DNA of 64,000 bases, taken from Warburgia ugandensis. Lineage: Eukaryota > Streptophyta > Magnoliopsida > Canellales > Canellaceae. The stretch covers positions 8,572,327-8,636,326 of the forward strand of contig CP141137.1 in the NCBI GenBank assembly GCA_035236585.1. The letters run 5' to 3'. Made by a program: the position numbers and the translations under genes. The notes beneath the pieces were generated by a model that ran no database searches, was not told where the DNA came from, and worked only from the letters and a program-made list of their open reading frames with translations. Below are positions 42,269 through 52,569 of this stretch, one piece after another. Positions within the stretch are counted from its first letter, which is position 1; each line of letters opens with the position of its first letter.

Positions 42269-43577
42269 TTTTCCATGATAGAAATTCTAGAGAGAGAGGA
42301 GAGGTACAATAATTGTTGCTGGAGAAGTTCTCATTGTTAGTAGGAGAAAGACTGGCCATTGGAGGTAAAGATTATATTTTATGACTCCTAATCAACTCTT
42401 CAAAGCAAATTCCAAAATGATGTTATGTTCTTATCATTCGAAAGGGAAGGAATAGTAAATTCCAACTTTATATTCTAAAAATGCAAAAACTCTACCATCC
42501 TATCTATGACTTCCGACTACAATTTCTATCAAATTCTATCAACTCTACCGACCAAAAAGTTATTCTGACTTCACATTCTAAATTCTGACCTAAATGCAAA
42601 AGCTCTGCACCCGCCTTAGATGCACTTAGGGCCTTTTTGAAAAATGCTTTGAAAAGAGAAGGGAATAAGAAAACGTCAACTGCGCCATATGTGTATAATA
42701 ATTAATCATGCTCATTCAAAGATTCACACAAGATGATGATCATGAAATGCTAAGCATGAATAACCCACATATCATGCTTAAAAAAAAAAAAAAAAAACCC
42801 ACATATCATTGAATGCTAAGCAATTAAAAGCATGGAAAAAGCAAGATCTCCACGAGAGCAAGATCACTAGATCCATCCTTGCTGTATCCCCAAACACCAG
42901 TTTCAAGTTTAGCCTTCCCCAGTAGTGTCGCTAGGTTGAGATGCGGATAGTTGTCTCTAATTTTTATTTTTTTATTGCCTCCGGTTTCATGTTTGATGGC
43001 AAATGCTGATAGCCCTACATTGTAAATATGCCATCAACATGGATCCTTAGAGGTGATTTTAATAGAGCACGAGAGATCGAGGATATCCAAACATTGTTAA
43101 AATGCCATTGAAGCTAGATAGAAGAAGATAAAATGACATATATCAATCAATCCTTTTAGGATTATCTTCCATGCATGGTTAGATCCCGGGAATCGTCACC
43201 TGGTTACATGATCTACACTTTGTTACATGATCATTCAAACTCGAAAAAAAAACAGGAAACGATAGATGTCAATAGATCCCTTGAGGCTCATCGTGTATGT
43301 TATCTTCAATGCATGATTAGATCATCCACTAGCTTCTCTTAAGGTAAATTCAATTTTCTTTGATATGTCTTTGACTTATCTCCAGGAAAGCTCTCTCTTA
43401 TATGCATTTTTTAGGATTCTTTCTCTTTTCCTTTCTGGATAAAACATTCAATTGGAAATAAGTGTTGAATGTGACCAACTTTATTTCACTATTCAGTCCC
43501 TCCTCATATCAAGATGTTTTTGCTTGAGATCAGGCATTCACAAGATATAACAATAAAAAGGAAAAATGAAAAAACTA
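42269..43577. other. Intergenic DNA, no gene
   Basis: No coding sequence is seen. CCCACATATCAT occurs twice on either side of a 17-bp A run (42765-42810). Two related stretches (about 43130-43190 and 43265-43330) share ATCAAT-GATCC and TTATCTTC-ATGCATG-TTAGATC and look like an old tandem duplication. The right end may be 3' UTR of the candidate exon at 43578-43974. Confidence 0.4.
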
Positions 43578-43974
43578 TTAGCGCAATCGAAAATAGAGGA
43601 TGCTACCAAATATAGCTATGATCACTAGACCTCCCAACGTAGAAAAGCTTAAAACAGGTACTAATAGCATCAAAATCCTCCGCGGGATGAAACTGCTATA
43701 GTATAGAACAATGTGGAGAATATGGGAAGCTATTAAAGTAATGATCATTCCTGCAACAAGCCCATCGGGTACAGCCGTCCGAACCATTTCAAGTGTATTT
43801 GCTGCGATCATTGATATTAACACTGCCAGTGATAGTGACAACCCTAAGGATGCCAACACCTGAGCTTGTAGGAGGTCAACTTCTCCCATTTTCGGTAGCA
43901 GCTCCATAGCTTCAGTTCGTGATTGTGGCTGTAGCGGCATTGGTGAATCTTGTGGCATATTAGCTGCAATATCA
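43578..43974 (-). CDS. Candidate terminal exon of an unknown membrane protein
   Basis: The minus-strand frame 43974-43578 follows a good splice acceptor (TTTCTTTTTTGAAG, at 43975 and just above) and ends with a stop. It encodes about 131 residues: a polar Pro/Gln/Glu-rich start (MPQDSPMPLQPQSRTEAMEL) and then three hydrophobic segments (about LASLGLSLSLAVLISMIAA, VAGMIITLIASHILHIVLYY and ILMLLVPVLSFSTLGGLVII). Composition and codon pattern look like genuine protein, unlike the surrounding AT-rich DNA. Upstream exons could not be assigned; a possible promoter and leader exon lie near 49.2-49.35 kb. I do not recognise the family. A decayed gene remains possible. Confidence 0.4.
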
Positions 43975-46437
43975 CCATTCCTTCAAAAAAGAAACAAATA
44001 TAAATGAAGTGAACATGTTTTATATCACAACTGAAGCATGGCTCTCAGCACAAACCAAGTGTTGGGGTAGACCTGCATGTGGTCTACATCCATTTGGGAA
44101 AGAAATCATGTGTGTGTGTATGTGTGAAGAAGAGATGTAGAGACACATGATGGAGTTTTGGGAGGCTTTGAGCATCCTCTCTTCACTAAGTAATCTGATC
44201 AGATAGTAAGTATATTCCTCCTCTATCATGGATGTAGGCATGATAGCCGAACCACATAAATCCCAGTTTCTCCCTTTGTGTGTATGCATGTCCTATTACA
44301 GATATATGGTCCCGAGCATTAGATCTCCAAAAGTAGGAGATCTGACTCCAACACAAAGAACATCAATTATAATAGCATCATTACCTCATTCACATCATGA
44401 CTTAAGCATAGTTCTTACGTAATCAAATGATCAAACTTGCTCTTTTTCATTTTTAGAAACACAATAGAAGAACTCTAATTAGAACAAATTAGTTACTTGC
44501 AGGTTGCCCTCACCAAATAGCTTGGAAGGAGAAGTTAATTTTTTTTTTCCATGTCTAGGGAGTTATATTGGTCCCCTTCTATTGAGAAATGAAATGAGTT
44601 ATATGCATCAAAGAGTCAAATAATACCTTACTCTATTTTGATGACACAATGTAGCCAAAATGGTGAACATGGGTAAGTATATAAGACAAATGAAACAAAA
44701 AGTATATAGCAAAGGGTGCCAGAGATTAGCCCCACGTGCAAAAAAAGAAGAAGACCCTTCTTCCCTCTTGTTAAGAGAGTTTCCAACATCATTGGTTGGT
44801 CTAAGCAGACGATGAAAAATAGAGGCTTCTATAATGATTTATAGTCATAAAAATATTTCTAAAGCACCACTGGTAAGCTCTACTTGACTCTATTGAATTG
44901 CCTATTGCAGCTTGGAAGCTTATTTCTTTTCTTGTTGGATTCTTTCTTTATCTATATTGATACTTAGCACAAAATTTCTTTGACAAAAAAGCTGTTGTCA
45001 CATTCTATTTAGCAAGGACTTGCATAGGTCCTTGGTTCAACCTCCTGCAGCTGTCCTTACTTCTAAGCAGGGTAGGGCCAATTTCTAGTACTTGCTCACT
45101 GGGCTTGCTTTTGTTGAGTGCCAATGAATTGAGGGGACAATGGGGTTGGCGTTTCAAGTTTCTTTGGAGTAGAATTAATTATCAAGAGTGTGGGTGAATA
45201 TCTTCTTATCTCTATGTATATATTTTTAAAGTAATTTGTTATTTTCTTTCCATTTATTCAGATATCTTCCATTTCATCTGTGTTGTCCGGATCCTCCTTT
45301 TCTTTTATGAAGATATCAAAGTACTCAAATGTTTACCAACAATTTATTTTTCTCGGGTGGCAAGATGCTGATTTGGAGAAAGGAAGTAAAATTTTCACAT
45401 GCTAATTCCAAATGGAAATGTGTTTTTTTCTTTTGATTGGGAAATTACAGGTGAAAATATTGCAATAATTTACACTTGATTTTATTGTTGCACCACAAAT
45501 TCCATTGAAATTTTTTACACAAATTACATGGGCTCAGATGCTAGTTGGATTAGAAATACCGGCTGGACCTTGAACTAGAGACTGTCACGACCCACATAGG
45601 ATAAATACGTCAGGGCATTAAATAGGCAATGACTGTCAGTTGCCTTCTAATTCATAGGCAAGGTGGATCCCCTTATGTTTTGTTTATTGCAATTTGTTAC
45701 TTAAGAAGCATAAGATAAAATACGGCTAAAATTTTCAACTTAAAAAGTATGGTATAAATTATCAATTATCTAACAGGCAACTTGGTACTTAGCCCATCTA
45801 CCCCATTCCTAATATGCTGAATTGTTTAGATCTAAAAAAAGAAAAGTTAGAGGTAAGTAAAGTGACACTTGGACTATCATTCCTCAAATATATGTATAGT
45901 TCAAAAGTTTCTTATATATATTTTGGAAGTTCATAGACACTGATCTCTTTGAAAAGATGCCAATTGATTTGCAGCCATTTGATTGTAATTAATCTCACAA
46001 ATTTATCCTTTCAAGTATGATTAAGAAAAGAAACATAAAATTAGAGAAGGTATATAAAGTTAGAATAACATTAGGAAGTCCTCTTGTCATCATGGATCAT
46101 CTGCAAGTCTGTATATATTGTAGTGAAACATGAAAAAAATAATTTGCAACTCTGGTCCGAAAGCAAAACAATTCAAAATATCAGAAACAGTGAGTTTGTA
46201 TTGATGCTATATGCCATAGTGTTCCTCCAAAAGGTTTAATTTTCCGAATATGTTTCTCTTGCATCTTAGGAGTGCGGTGTTAGCGGGAATTGATGGATGA
46301 AAGTAATACACGAAGTTTGATTTTCAATGAAAACCATGTAATTAGTTCAACTTAATCGATTTAGTTTTCACAAATTTCCAGGTTCGCATGCTTGAAAATC
46401 TAAAATCTAATTTGATATATTGCTTTCACCCATTAGG

Positions 46438-46468
<31 letters not shown>

Positions 46469-46703
46469 GTTCTATGAGAAGAAGGTAGCAAATATGTCTT
46501 TTTTCTTTTTTATTATTATTATCGCGTATTATGTTAAGTAGACTAGAAACTTATAGTAAAACTCATAGATACTAGAATTTGCTTTTCTATATATCCTTCC
46601 ATCTTTTGATATTTATGAATCATGCCACTACTTCTTTCTTCATTTTTTTTTTCTTTTACAAATTACAAAGAAAATCACTCAACCACACTCTTAATTCTAA
46701 TAT
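43975..46703. other. Possible intron or intergenic DNA, no exon assigned
   Basis: If the exon at 43578-43974 belongs to a gene starting near 49.3 kb, this is intron. No exon with good borders was found. A GA microsatellite lies at about 46436-46468. The phrase GATTTATGTGGTTCGGCTAT then CATGCCTAC, read on the minus strand near 44230-44265, looks like a repeat rather than protein. Confidence 0.35.
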
Positions 46704-47090
46704 CTAGGGAAAGGAAAAAGTACACCCTTAAGAGTGGAGGAAAAAACCCATTTTTCATGCACAGTGAAACCTTTTTTTGGAGATCTAAATAGTTCCTCAT
46801 GTACCAAATATAAAAAATATGCAACCAAGAGAAATCACTGCATTTGGATGATCTTAACCACTTGTTTGGGGTCTTTGAAAAAATCAATAAAAATGGATGG
46901 CCATGATTTTTGACCCAACGAAACATAGTCTAAAGTTCAAAGGACATGAAATTTGATGTCTAACCTATGTAAGCCATTTCTAATATGGTGAATGAGTTAG
47001 ATTAAAAAAAAAAAAAAAAGTTTTAACATGCATGAAAAAATGGGTCTGCACTCATTCCTCTTCTCTTGCGTGCATATACTCTTTCCTAGG
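46704..47090. repeat. TIR element (MITE-like family), copy 3
   Basis: The left end CTAGGGAAAGGAAAAAGTAC..CCCATTTTTCATGCA and the right end TGCATGAAAAAATGGG..TTTCCTAG are inverted repeats of about 55 bp with mismatches. The interior TTTGGATGATCTTAACCACT, TTTTGACCCAACGAAACATA and GACATGAAATTTGATGTCTA matches the copies at 29.9-30.5 and 48.3-48.7 kb. It is non-coding. Confidence 0.72.
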
Positions 47091-47639
47091 ACTCACATAC
47101 AAATATATTGATATAACTCCTAAAGTTGGTTTGTTCATTCGACAGAGCATTTTCTTTGTTTATAGTATAGATTTGCCCTGGAAGGATGTATAGAGCGGCT
47201 ATACATTGAAATTCGTCATAAAGTCCTCCACTTTCACATCTAGGTCTACACCTTTGGTTGATTAGATTTGTTGATTTCTCCAACCCTAATGCTTACCAGT
47301 CCAAAAATGGTATAAATTAGATGACTTTTCAATATGAAAAAAGTACTATTCTTTCAATTATAAGATATAAATGTCTATAATACTGTTTAAAGAATGATCC
47401 AAAATCAACAAGTCAAACACATAGTTTTGCCAAAATTTATAATCATCCAGTCACTTGATGTTTGTGATATACAAAATAGTTGGAGAAATCAAATGAATGG
47501 TTTGATCAACCAACTATGGTTCATCAAGTAAAAGTGGGGTATTATATTGAAACTCATGTCGGTAGGCAGTCAACACTATCATTTCTCTTTTTTGGTGGTT
47601 AGAATTGCAAAAACTCATGCATTTATTATAGTTTTATTT
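47091..47639. other. Unassigned, no gene
   Basis: A 65-codon minus-strand frame (47086-47283) begins inside the TIR element's border and has no recognised family. Nothing else is seen. Confidence 0.4.
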
Positions 47640-47815
47640 ATTTATTTTACTTTTACAAGTGAAGAATTACAAAGCTAATCATTTATATACTCTCACTCAC
47701 ACACACTCCAGAATCTAATCCTTGACTAAAGGAAAACCAATGACTCACCAAACATGCCTTAAGAGAGATGCAGAGTTGTCTACAACTAGCTACGCTTGGA
47801 AATTTGTTGGCGTAT
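47640..47815 (+). repeat. Dispersed repeat, copy 2 (pair at 7.8 kb)
   Basis: This is colinear with 7815-8020: GAAGAATTACAAA, ACTCTCACTCACACACACTC, AATCTAATCC, AAGGAAAACCAATGACTCA, TTAAGAGAGATG, GAGTTGTCTACAACTAGCTA and ATTTGTTGGC. The two copies are 40 kb apart in the same orientation. Confidence 0.6.
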
Positions 47816-48308
47816 TTATTGTAGTTTACGTGATGTTTCTTTAATGGCTTCCAAACGTTGCACCAAAGCGTTGTAGCGGGTGGAAAGAGGAACTCTCTCG
47901 CTTAATAATTGGTGACCAAGGTTGAGGCAGTTCATATGGGTATGTTCTAACTTCAGAAATAACTGGTCCCAAACATCCATGTAACCCAATTTATGCTAGA
48001 TAGTTGGTGCTTAGCCAATTTGCTTCTCATCTCACAAGGTTCCTTTTTTTGTTTTTTTTCAATAAGAGTCAGAAGCTCTTGATCGTTTGAAAAAGTCAAC
48101 GTCCCTTTTGACATGCATGGTGCTCTTTCTTTCTTTCTCTTTTTTTTTAAAGATCTAAACATTTTCTTTTGAAGAAATTGAAGATCTAAGGAATTAAGTA
48201 TGTTGAATGTATAAAAAATAGGTGACCATATATGTTAATGCACCGCTTGCTTTTAGAGTTATATACACTAGTCAATCTTCTTCTCCTTCTTTCTTTTTTG
48301 AGTTTGAT
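47816..48308. other. Unassigned, with a fragment of the TIR element family
   Basis: At about 48066-48130 the words GTCAGAAGCTCTTGATCGTT, GTCAACGTCCCTTTTGACAT and GCATGGTG repeat the left end of the element that follows at 48309. This is a partial copy or local duplication. Confidence 0.5.
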
Positions 48309-48672
48309 GGAAGTCAGACGTTCTTGATCATTTTAAGAAGTTGATGCTTCTTTTTGACATGCATGATGAGTTCGTTTTGAAGATCAAGCATTTTATTATG
48401 TTGGCATATATATATATATATAACCCTTTTATATATCAGATATTCAAATGATCTACATGTTTTATGTCTTTGAAAAATAATAAAATTAGATGGTCTAGAT
48501 TTTTAGCTCAAAGAAACATAAGTCAAAAGAATCCAACAGGCAAAAAGCTTTGTATCTAGCCTATGCCCAAGACATTCTCAACTGGTGAACCACTTTGATC
48601 TTTAACAAACTATTAGCATTCAACAACTAAGGGCGTCAACTTCTTCAAACGCTTGAGGCATTCCGACTCCTA
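48309..48672. repeat. TIR element (MITE-like family), copy 4
   Basis: The left end GGAAGTCAGACGTTCTTGAT then CATTTTAAGAAGTTGA and the right end TCAACTTCTTCAAACGCTTG then AGGCATTCCGACTCC are inverted repeats of about 40 bp. The interior shares TTCAAATGATCTACATGTTT, CTTTGAAAAATAATAAAATT and GCTCAAAGAAACAT with the other copies. An AT microsatellite (48405-48423) lies inside. Confidence 0.72.
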
Positions 48673-48975
48673 CCAGGATTTGTTTATTCATTTTACTTCT
48701 ATATTTAATCAACAAAAAGGAAAACAATTGCGTTGAAAATAATAATAAAAAGAAAAAGAAGCTCAACATATTACAGTTCTATAACTTGGAAATCGGCTTA
48801 GAAGACTCTTCCAGTAGCAAATTGAGTCACTTGACAGAGTTCGATTGGATTTGTATTTTGAATGCAAAATCTCCATCTCAACCAACTTGCCCAGTGATTA
48901 TTCTTGAAAATCTAGATATATGTATAAAATAAAGAAATTGTATTAAAAGTCCTTCTCAATTTTTTTGGAGTCGCA
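48673..48975. other. Unassigned, no feature
   Basis: This is AT-rich sequence of about 300 bp between the TIR element and the possible exon at 48976. Nothing was recognised in it. Confidence 0.4.
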
Positions 48976-49201
48976 AATGACTGGCTTTTACTTATCTTGA
49001 CTTTCCTCACATTCGGAGTTGAGTCCAGTTCCCTGAGTTGTCAAACTATGGCTCAGATATAACTGCAGAGATTTTAACATTTCTTTCAACATTATGCCAG
49101 AACAACTAGAAACAGGATTAAGAGTTTTAGAAATGTAACGACAGGAGTGCAGAGGCTTTAACATTTCAGCATTATATACCATAACAACAACTAAAGATAA
49201 T
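48976..49201 (-). other. Possible exon, minus strand, uncertain
   Basis: The frame 49182-48988 is open for 64 codons. It is preceded by an acceptor-like TTATCTTTAG (about 49192-49201) and followed by a donor-like GTAAAAGCC. Inside, GAAATGTTAAA-CTCTGCA occurs twice in frame (MLKPLHSC and MLKEMLKSLQL). No family is recognised, and the only good upstream donor (GTATGT) is about 30 bp away, too close for a normal plant intron. It may be a transcribed non-coding exon. Confidence 0.22.
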
Positions 49202-49342
49202 GATTAAGGGTAAAACATACATTGGTTGCAGCGACAAGCTCCTTAGGTCACAGCGGAAGTAGCAGTTCAGGGCATTGGCGAGACTAGACTCCAGATCTTC
49301 TCTTGATCAGTGGCCTCATCTCAGTACACAAGAGAGAAGAAA

Positions 49343-49352
49343 TATTTATAGC
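49343..49352 (-). promoter_or_regulatory. TATA-like box, minus strand
   Basis: The sequence GCTATAAATATT reads on the minus strand. It is followed by a CT-rich start region (CTTCTCTCTTGTG) and then by GC-richer sequence (about 49210-49315) containing ATGAGGCCACTGATCAAGAG, a frame of only 11 codons, and a GTATGT donor-like site near 49225. This layout is that of a plant core promoter with a short leader exon. No transcript evidence is available here. Confidence 0.4.
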
Positions 49353-49508
49353 TTAATGCATGGAGAGGAAGCTTAGACTTCGAAGTGGATACACTGAGGG
49401 TTGTTGCAAACTCATTTTCTATTCTTACGAGGAGTGCTAACTGGATTTTCCTACGAGAGAGTCCATGGACCACTCTTTTTGATCTTTTATGGTAGGACAT
49501 GGTTTAGA

Positions 49509-49681
49509 AGGGGGTCTTGGTGCAACGGTAGAGTTGTAGTCGTGTGATCTTGAGCTTATGGGTTTAAGGGGTGAAAACAGCCTCTTGCAAAATGCAAAGT
49601 AAGGTTACGTACTATTGACCCTTGTGGTCCACCCCTTTCTTGGACTATGCATACGTGAGAACTTCGTACACCGGGTCTGTC
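49509..49681 (+). repeat. Au SINE, full length, diverged target duplication
   Basis: The plus-strand copy starts GGGTCTTGGTGCAACGGTAG and includes ACAGCCTCTTGCAAAATGCA and ACCCTTGTGGTCCACCCCTT. It ends at ACTTCGTACACCGGGTCTGT. The flanks TTATGGTAGGACATGGTTTA (ending 49508) and TTATGGTAGAACCTAGTCTA (from 49683) look like one target duplication with several later substitutions, so this copy is older than the one at 478-657. Confidence 0.87.
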
Positions 49682-50469
49682 TTATGGTAGAACCTAGTCT
49701 AGGGCACTTGAAGCGGTTATCACACAACCAACTGGTCATACTCATTTAAGTTGAAAAATGAGGCCTGGCGCCTATCAAAACATTATTATATTTCCAACCA
49801 AGAATCTGGCTAGCAAATGCATCGACAGTACCATGGACCACTTTGAAGAGTAGACATATAAAAATTGATGCAATTCAATTGACTGCAAAAGCTGAACTAA
49901 ATGAAATGAGAGCTTGGATATCACGAGAATAACATTCAAACAATAAGCACACATTTCCCACAATTTCTTATAGTTTATTGAATATTTGCTCTCGTGGATG
50001 GATTGGTTGGTGAATCTGCCACAATCGTACGCGTACGAATCAATACTCAAATAAAGAAATTGGTGGGACTTACTGCAAAAAGAGGGAAGGCCGAACGAAA
50101 TCATGAAAAGTTGATGAAGTAGCCTGTATCATGACCAACAAGTTGTGGGTTTCAATCCACTCATAGTCCAATAAAGAAATATTATATAATAGAAGAAAAT
50201 TATATATAAGCCAATTCGTTAAAAGAAAAAAGAAAAAAAGATTCTAGAGAAAGGGGACTTACAACACGGATGCATGGATATTTCTCGCTGATACTTGTCT
50301 ATCATGGGTGTTCACCAATAAATTATGCTTTGGTAATGACACTATTTTCTATCCTATTTTTGTCAAATTTAATGAGCCACAGCTAACTAGCGTGTGCATG
50401 TGTGAGCCTGAGCTAGAGAGAGAGAGAGAGAGGATTTCCATTTTAGGGGCAAAAATGATCACCACAAAA
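49682..50469. other. Unassigned, no gene; partial repeat related to next feature
   Basis: The words GTTGTGGGTTTCAATCCACT then CATAGTCCAATAAAGAAA near 50130-50175 resemble 51105-51140 inside the tandem duplication and look like a SINE-like tRNA B box. A GA microsatellite lies at 50413-50433. The 109-codon minus-strand frame 49775-50104 has no recognised features. Confidence 0.4.
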
Positions 50470-52545
50470 GTGACATTTTAACCACAAATTCTGCCGTTTC
50501 CTCGATTCATATATTTATTGCTTTGTCACAGGAAATTTTTTTAGATGCTTTTTTTGAATTTATTTATTTAGGAGTCATGCCGGTGCAATTTATTTTTTTC
50601 TAAATACTCTTTTGACTTCCTATATTTTCATATGTTGACTATGAACTTCCTAATCTTTAGCTGAATAAATCTATTTTCGGTCCTTCCTCTTCTACAAAAA
50701 CGAGGCGACTCTGGGTTAATCTTGTGTAGTATTAGGATAATGCAGAAGTACAATCATCCATCTCATTGCTCCACCTTTAGATATGCAGTAGATAAAAAAG
50801 CATGCTCTTTGAATGGTTTTAGTGTTTAAAAATTATGTTTAGAAGTAAGTGGTTAGCTTCAAAAAATAATAGACAACTTTTACTATGGCAAAAATCATTT
50901 GAACCACATGCTTCTCGATCTACAAGATATCTAAAGTTGAACTAGTCAGATCTTCCAAATGTGGGTTGCAGAAAATATAGTCTTTTGATTGCATCTCAAA
51001 TGCATTTCAAACCCAAATAATGATGATGATGATGATGATGATAACGAGGGAGGACTTCAAGCACTAAGCCAAGTTTGTTTTGCACTCTATATGGTGACTA
51101 AGAGACTGTGGGTTCCCATCCACTCATATATCAATAAAAAAAGAAGAAAAAACATATACAAGCAATTCACCAAAGTAAAAAATTTGAGCGAAAAGAACTT
51201 AAGAATTAGGGATATCCTATGTTTGTAATTTTAAAGGAGACCACATCTAAATTTAGGAACTAAGGTAATAGGCTAGTTTGCTTCATAATTCTTTACCATA
51301 CTCAAAAAAAGAAAAAGAAAAAAGAAAAAGAAGAGGCTGCATCCTTATTTGGAACAAACTAACAAGATGAAGAATAAAATAGGTTTTGATATTGCAGGAA
51401 ACTATTCATTGTTTAGCGGCTTTCTTTTCTTCTTTCTAACTTTCCATACCTATGAATTTTTTTTTCTTTTCTTCTTTTTAATTAGCCATAAATTCCTCTG
51501 TTTTGTCCATTCTCATATTTATTGTTGTGCCATCCAATTTTACTTCATTTTATTTTTTGCATTGTCTTGTTTATGAATCATGTCGATGGTATTTATTTTT
51601 CCTAAAATACCCTTTTGATTTCCTATAATTTCATTGTTGAGATGAACTTCCTAATTTTTTGCCTGAATAGATATGTTTTTAGTCTTTCCTCTTTTATGGG
51701 GCATTGTTTTTATCACGTCAAAACTCCATGTGGTCATGACATGGACTTCGTGAAAACAAGTTGACTTGGGGTTTATGTGGTGAAGAACTATGATAATGCG
51801 GAAAATGAGAAAATATAATTGCTGCCAACAAAAGTCTTTTTTCTTGACAATTTCAAAATGTGGCCAGTTTAAATGCAAAATTCCAACAATCCAAAACTTC
51901 ATTGACTAGGCCAAGTTTAGAGTTGGCGTTGTGCATTTTGTTACTATTGTTTTTATGTATAGTGTAGAATGGGAGATTAGGTCTAGACTTTTGTTTATAT
52001 GCACATAGTAGACTGACCACAATATTAGGTGCATCAATTAAACAACCACATTTACGGAGCTCAACTTTGTAAAATGGGACTCAATCATCTTATTGCTCTC
52101 TAACTTTAGAGATGAAATGGATAAAAGAAATGTGGTTTGAATGATTATAGCATCTAAAGTGTGAGCTTGCAAATGATCAATTAAAAAACTTCAAAAAACA
52201 ACAAACAGTTTTTATGATGCTAAAAATCATTCGAACCACATGCTTCTTTATTCATTAGAATCTAAAGTTGATGTTTGGACTATGTATTCCTATCAATACC
52301 AAAAAAATGAGCAAAAACTTAAAAAGCATCATACAAAGACATTTTTAAAAAAAACTAGGGATATCATATTTATGTCATTTCAAATGAGACATAAATTAAG
52401 ATAATAGGTTACTAATTAGTTTGCTTTGTAATTATTCGCTATATTAGTTTGCTTTGTAAATCTTCACTATATTAGGAAAAAAAGAAAAAGAAAAAGAAAT
52501 AGAAAGAGGACGCACATCCTTATTTAGAACAAGCTAGTAAAAATA
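50470..52545 (+). repeat. Diverged tandem duplication, two units of about 0.9-1.05 kb
   Basis: Unit 1 (about 50470-51365) and unit 2 (about 51420-52545) share the same series of words in order: CATATTTATTG; ATACTCTTTTGACTTCCTAT against ATACCCTTTTGATTTCCTAT; GAACTTCCTAAT; ATCATTTGAACCACATGCTT against ATCATTCGAACCACATGCTT; TCTAAAGTTGA; TAGGGATATC; GTAATAGGCTAGTTTGCTTC against ATAATAGGTTACTAATTAGT; and CATCCTTATTTGGAACAAAC against CATCCTTATTTAGAACAAGC. Both are non-coding with A-rich ends. Unit 1 holds a GAT run at 51018-51042, absent from unit 2. Confidence 0.72.
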
Positions 52546-52569
52546 TTTTTATGGTCATGTAGGAAATTC

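Noticed and set aside
44020-44289. 89-codon minus-strand frame upstream of the orphan exon
   Set aside because: It contains repeat-like sequence (GTGGTTCGGC phrase) and CA-repeat translation; no join in frame with the exon at 43974 was found.
50125-50160. tRNA-like phrase TGTGGGTTTCAATCCACT
   Set aside because: No full tRNA fold; most likely part of a SINE-like repeat shared with 51105-51140.
51018-51042. GAT microsatellite as a possible RTE tail
   Set aside because: The sequence before it lacks the family 3' phrase GACCCCTAATTGGGATAAGG; it lies inside one unit of the tandem duplication.
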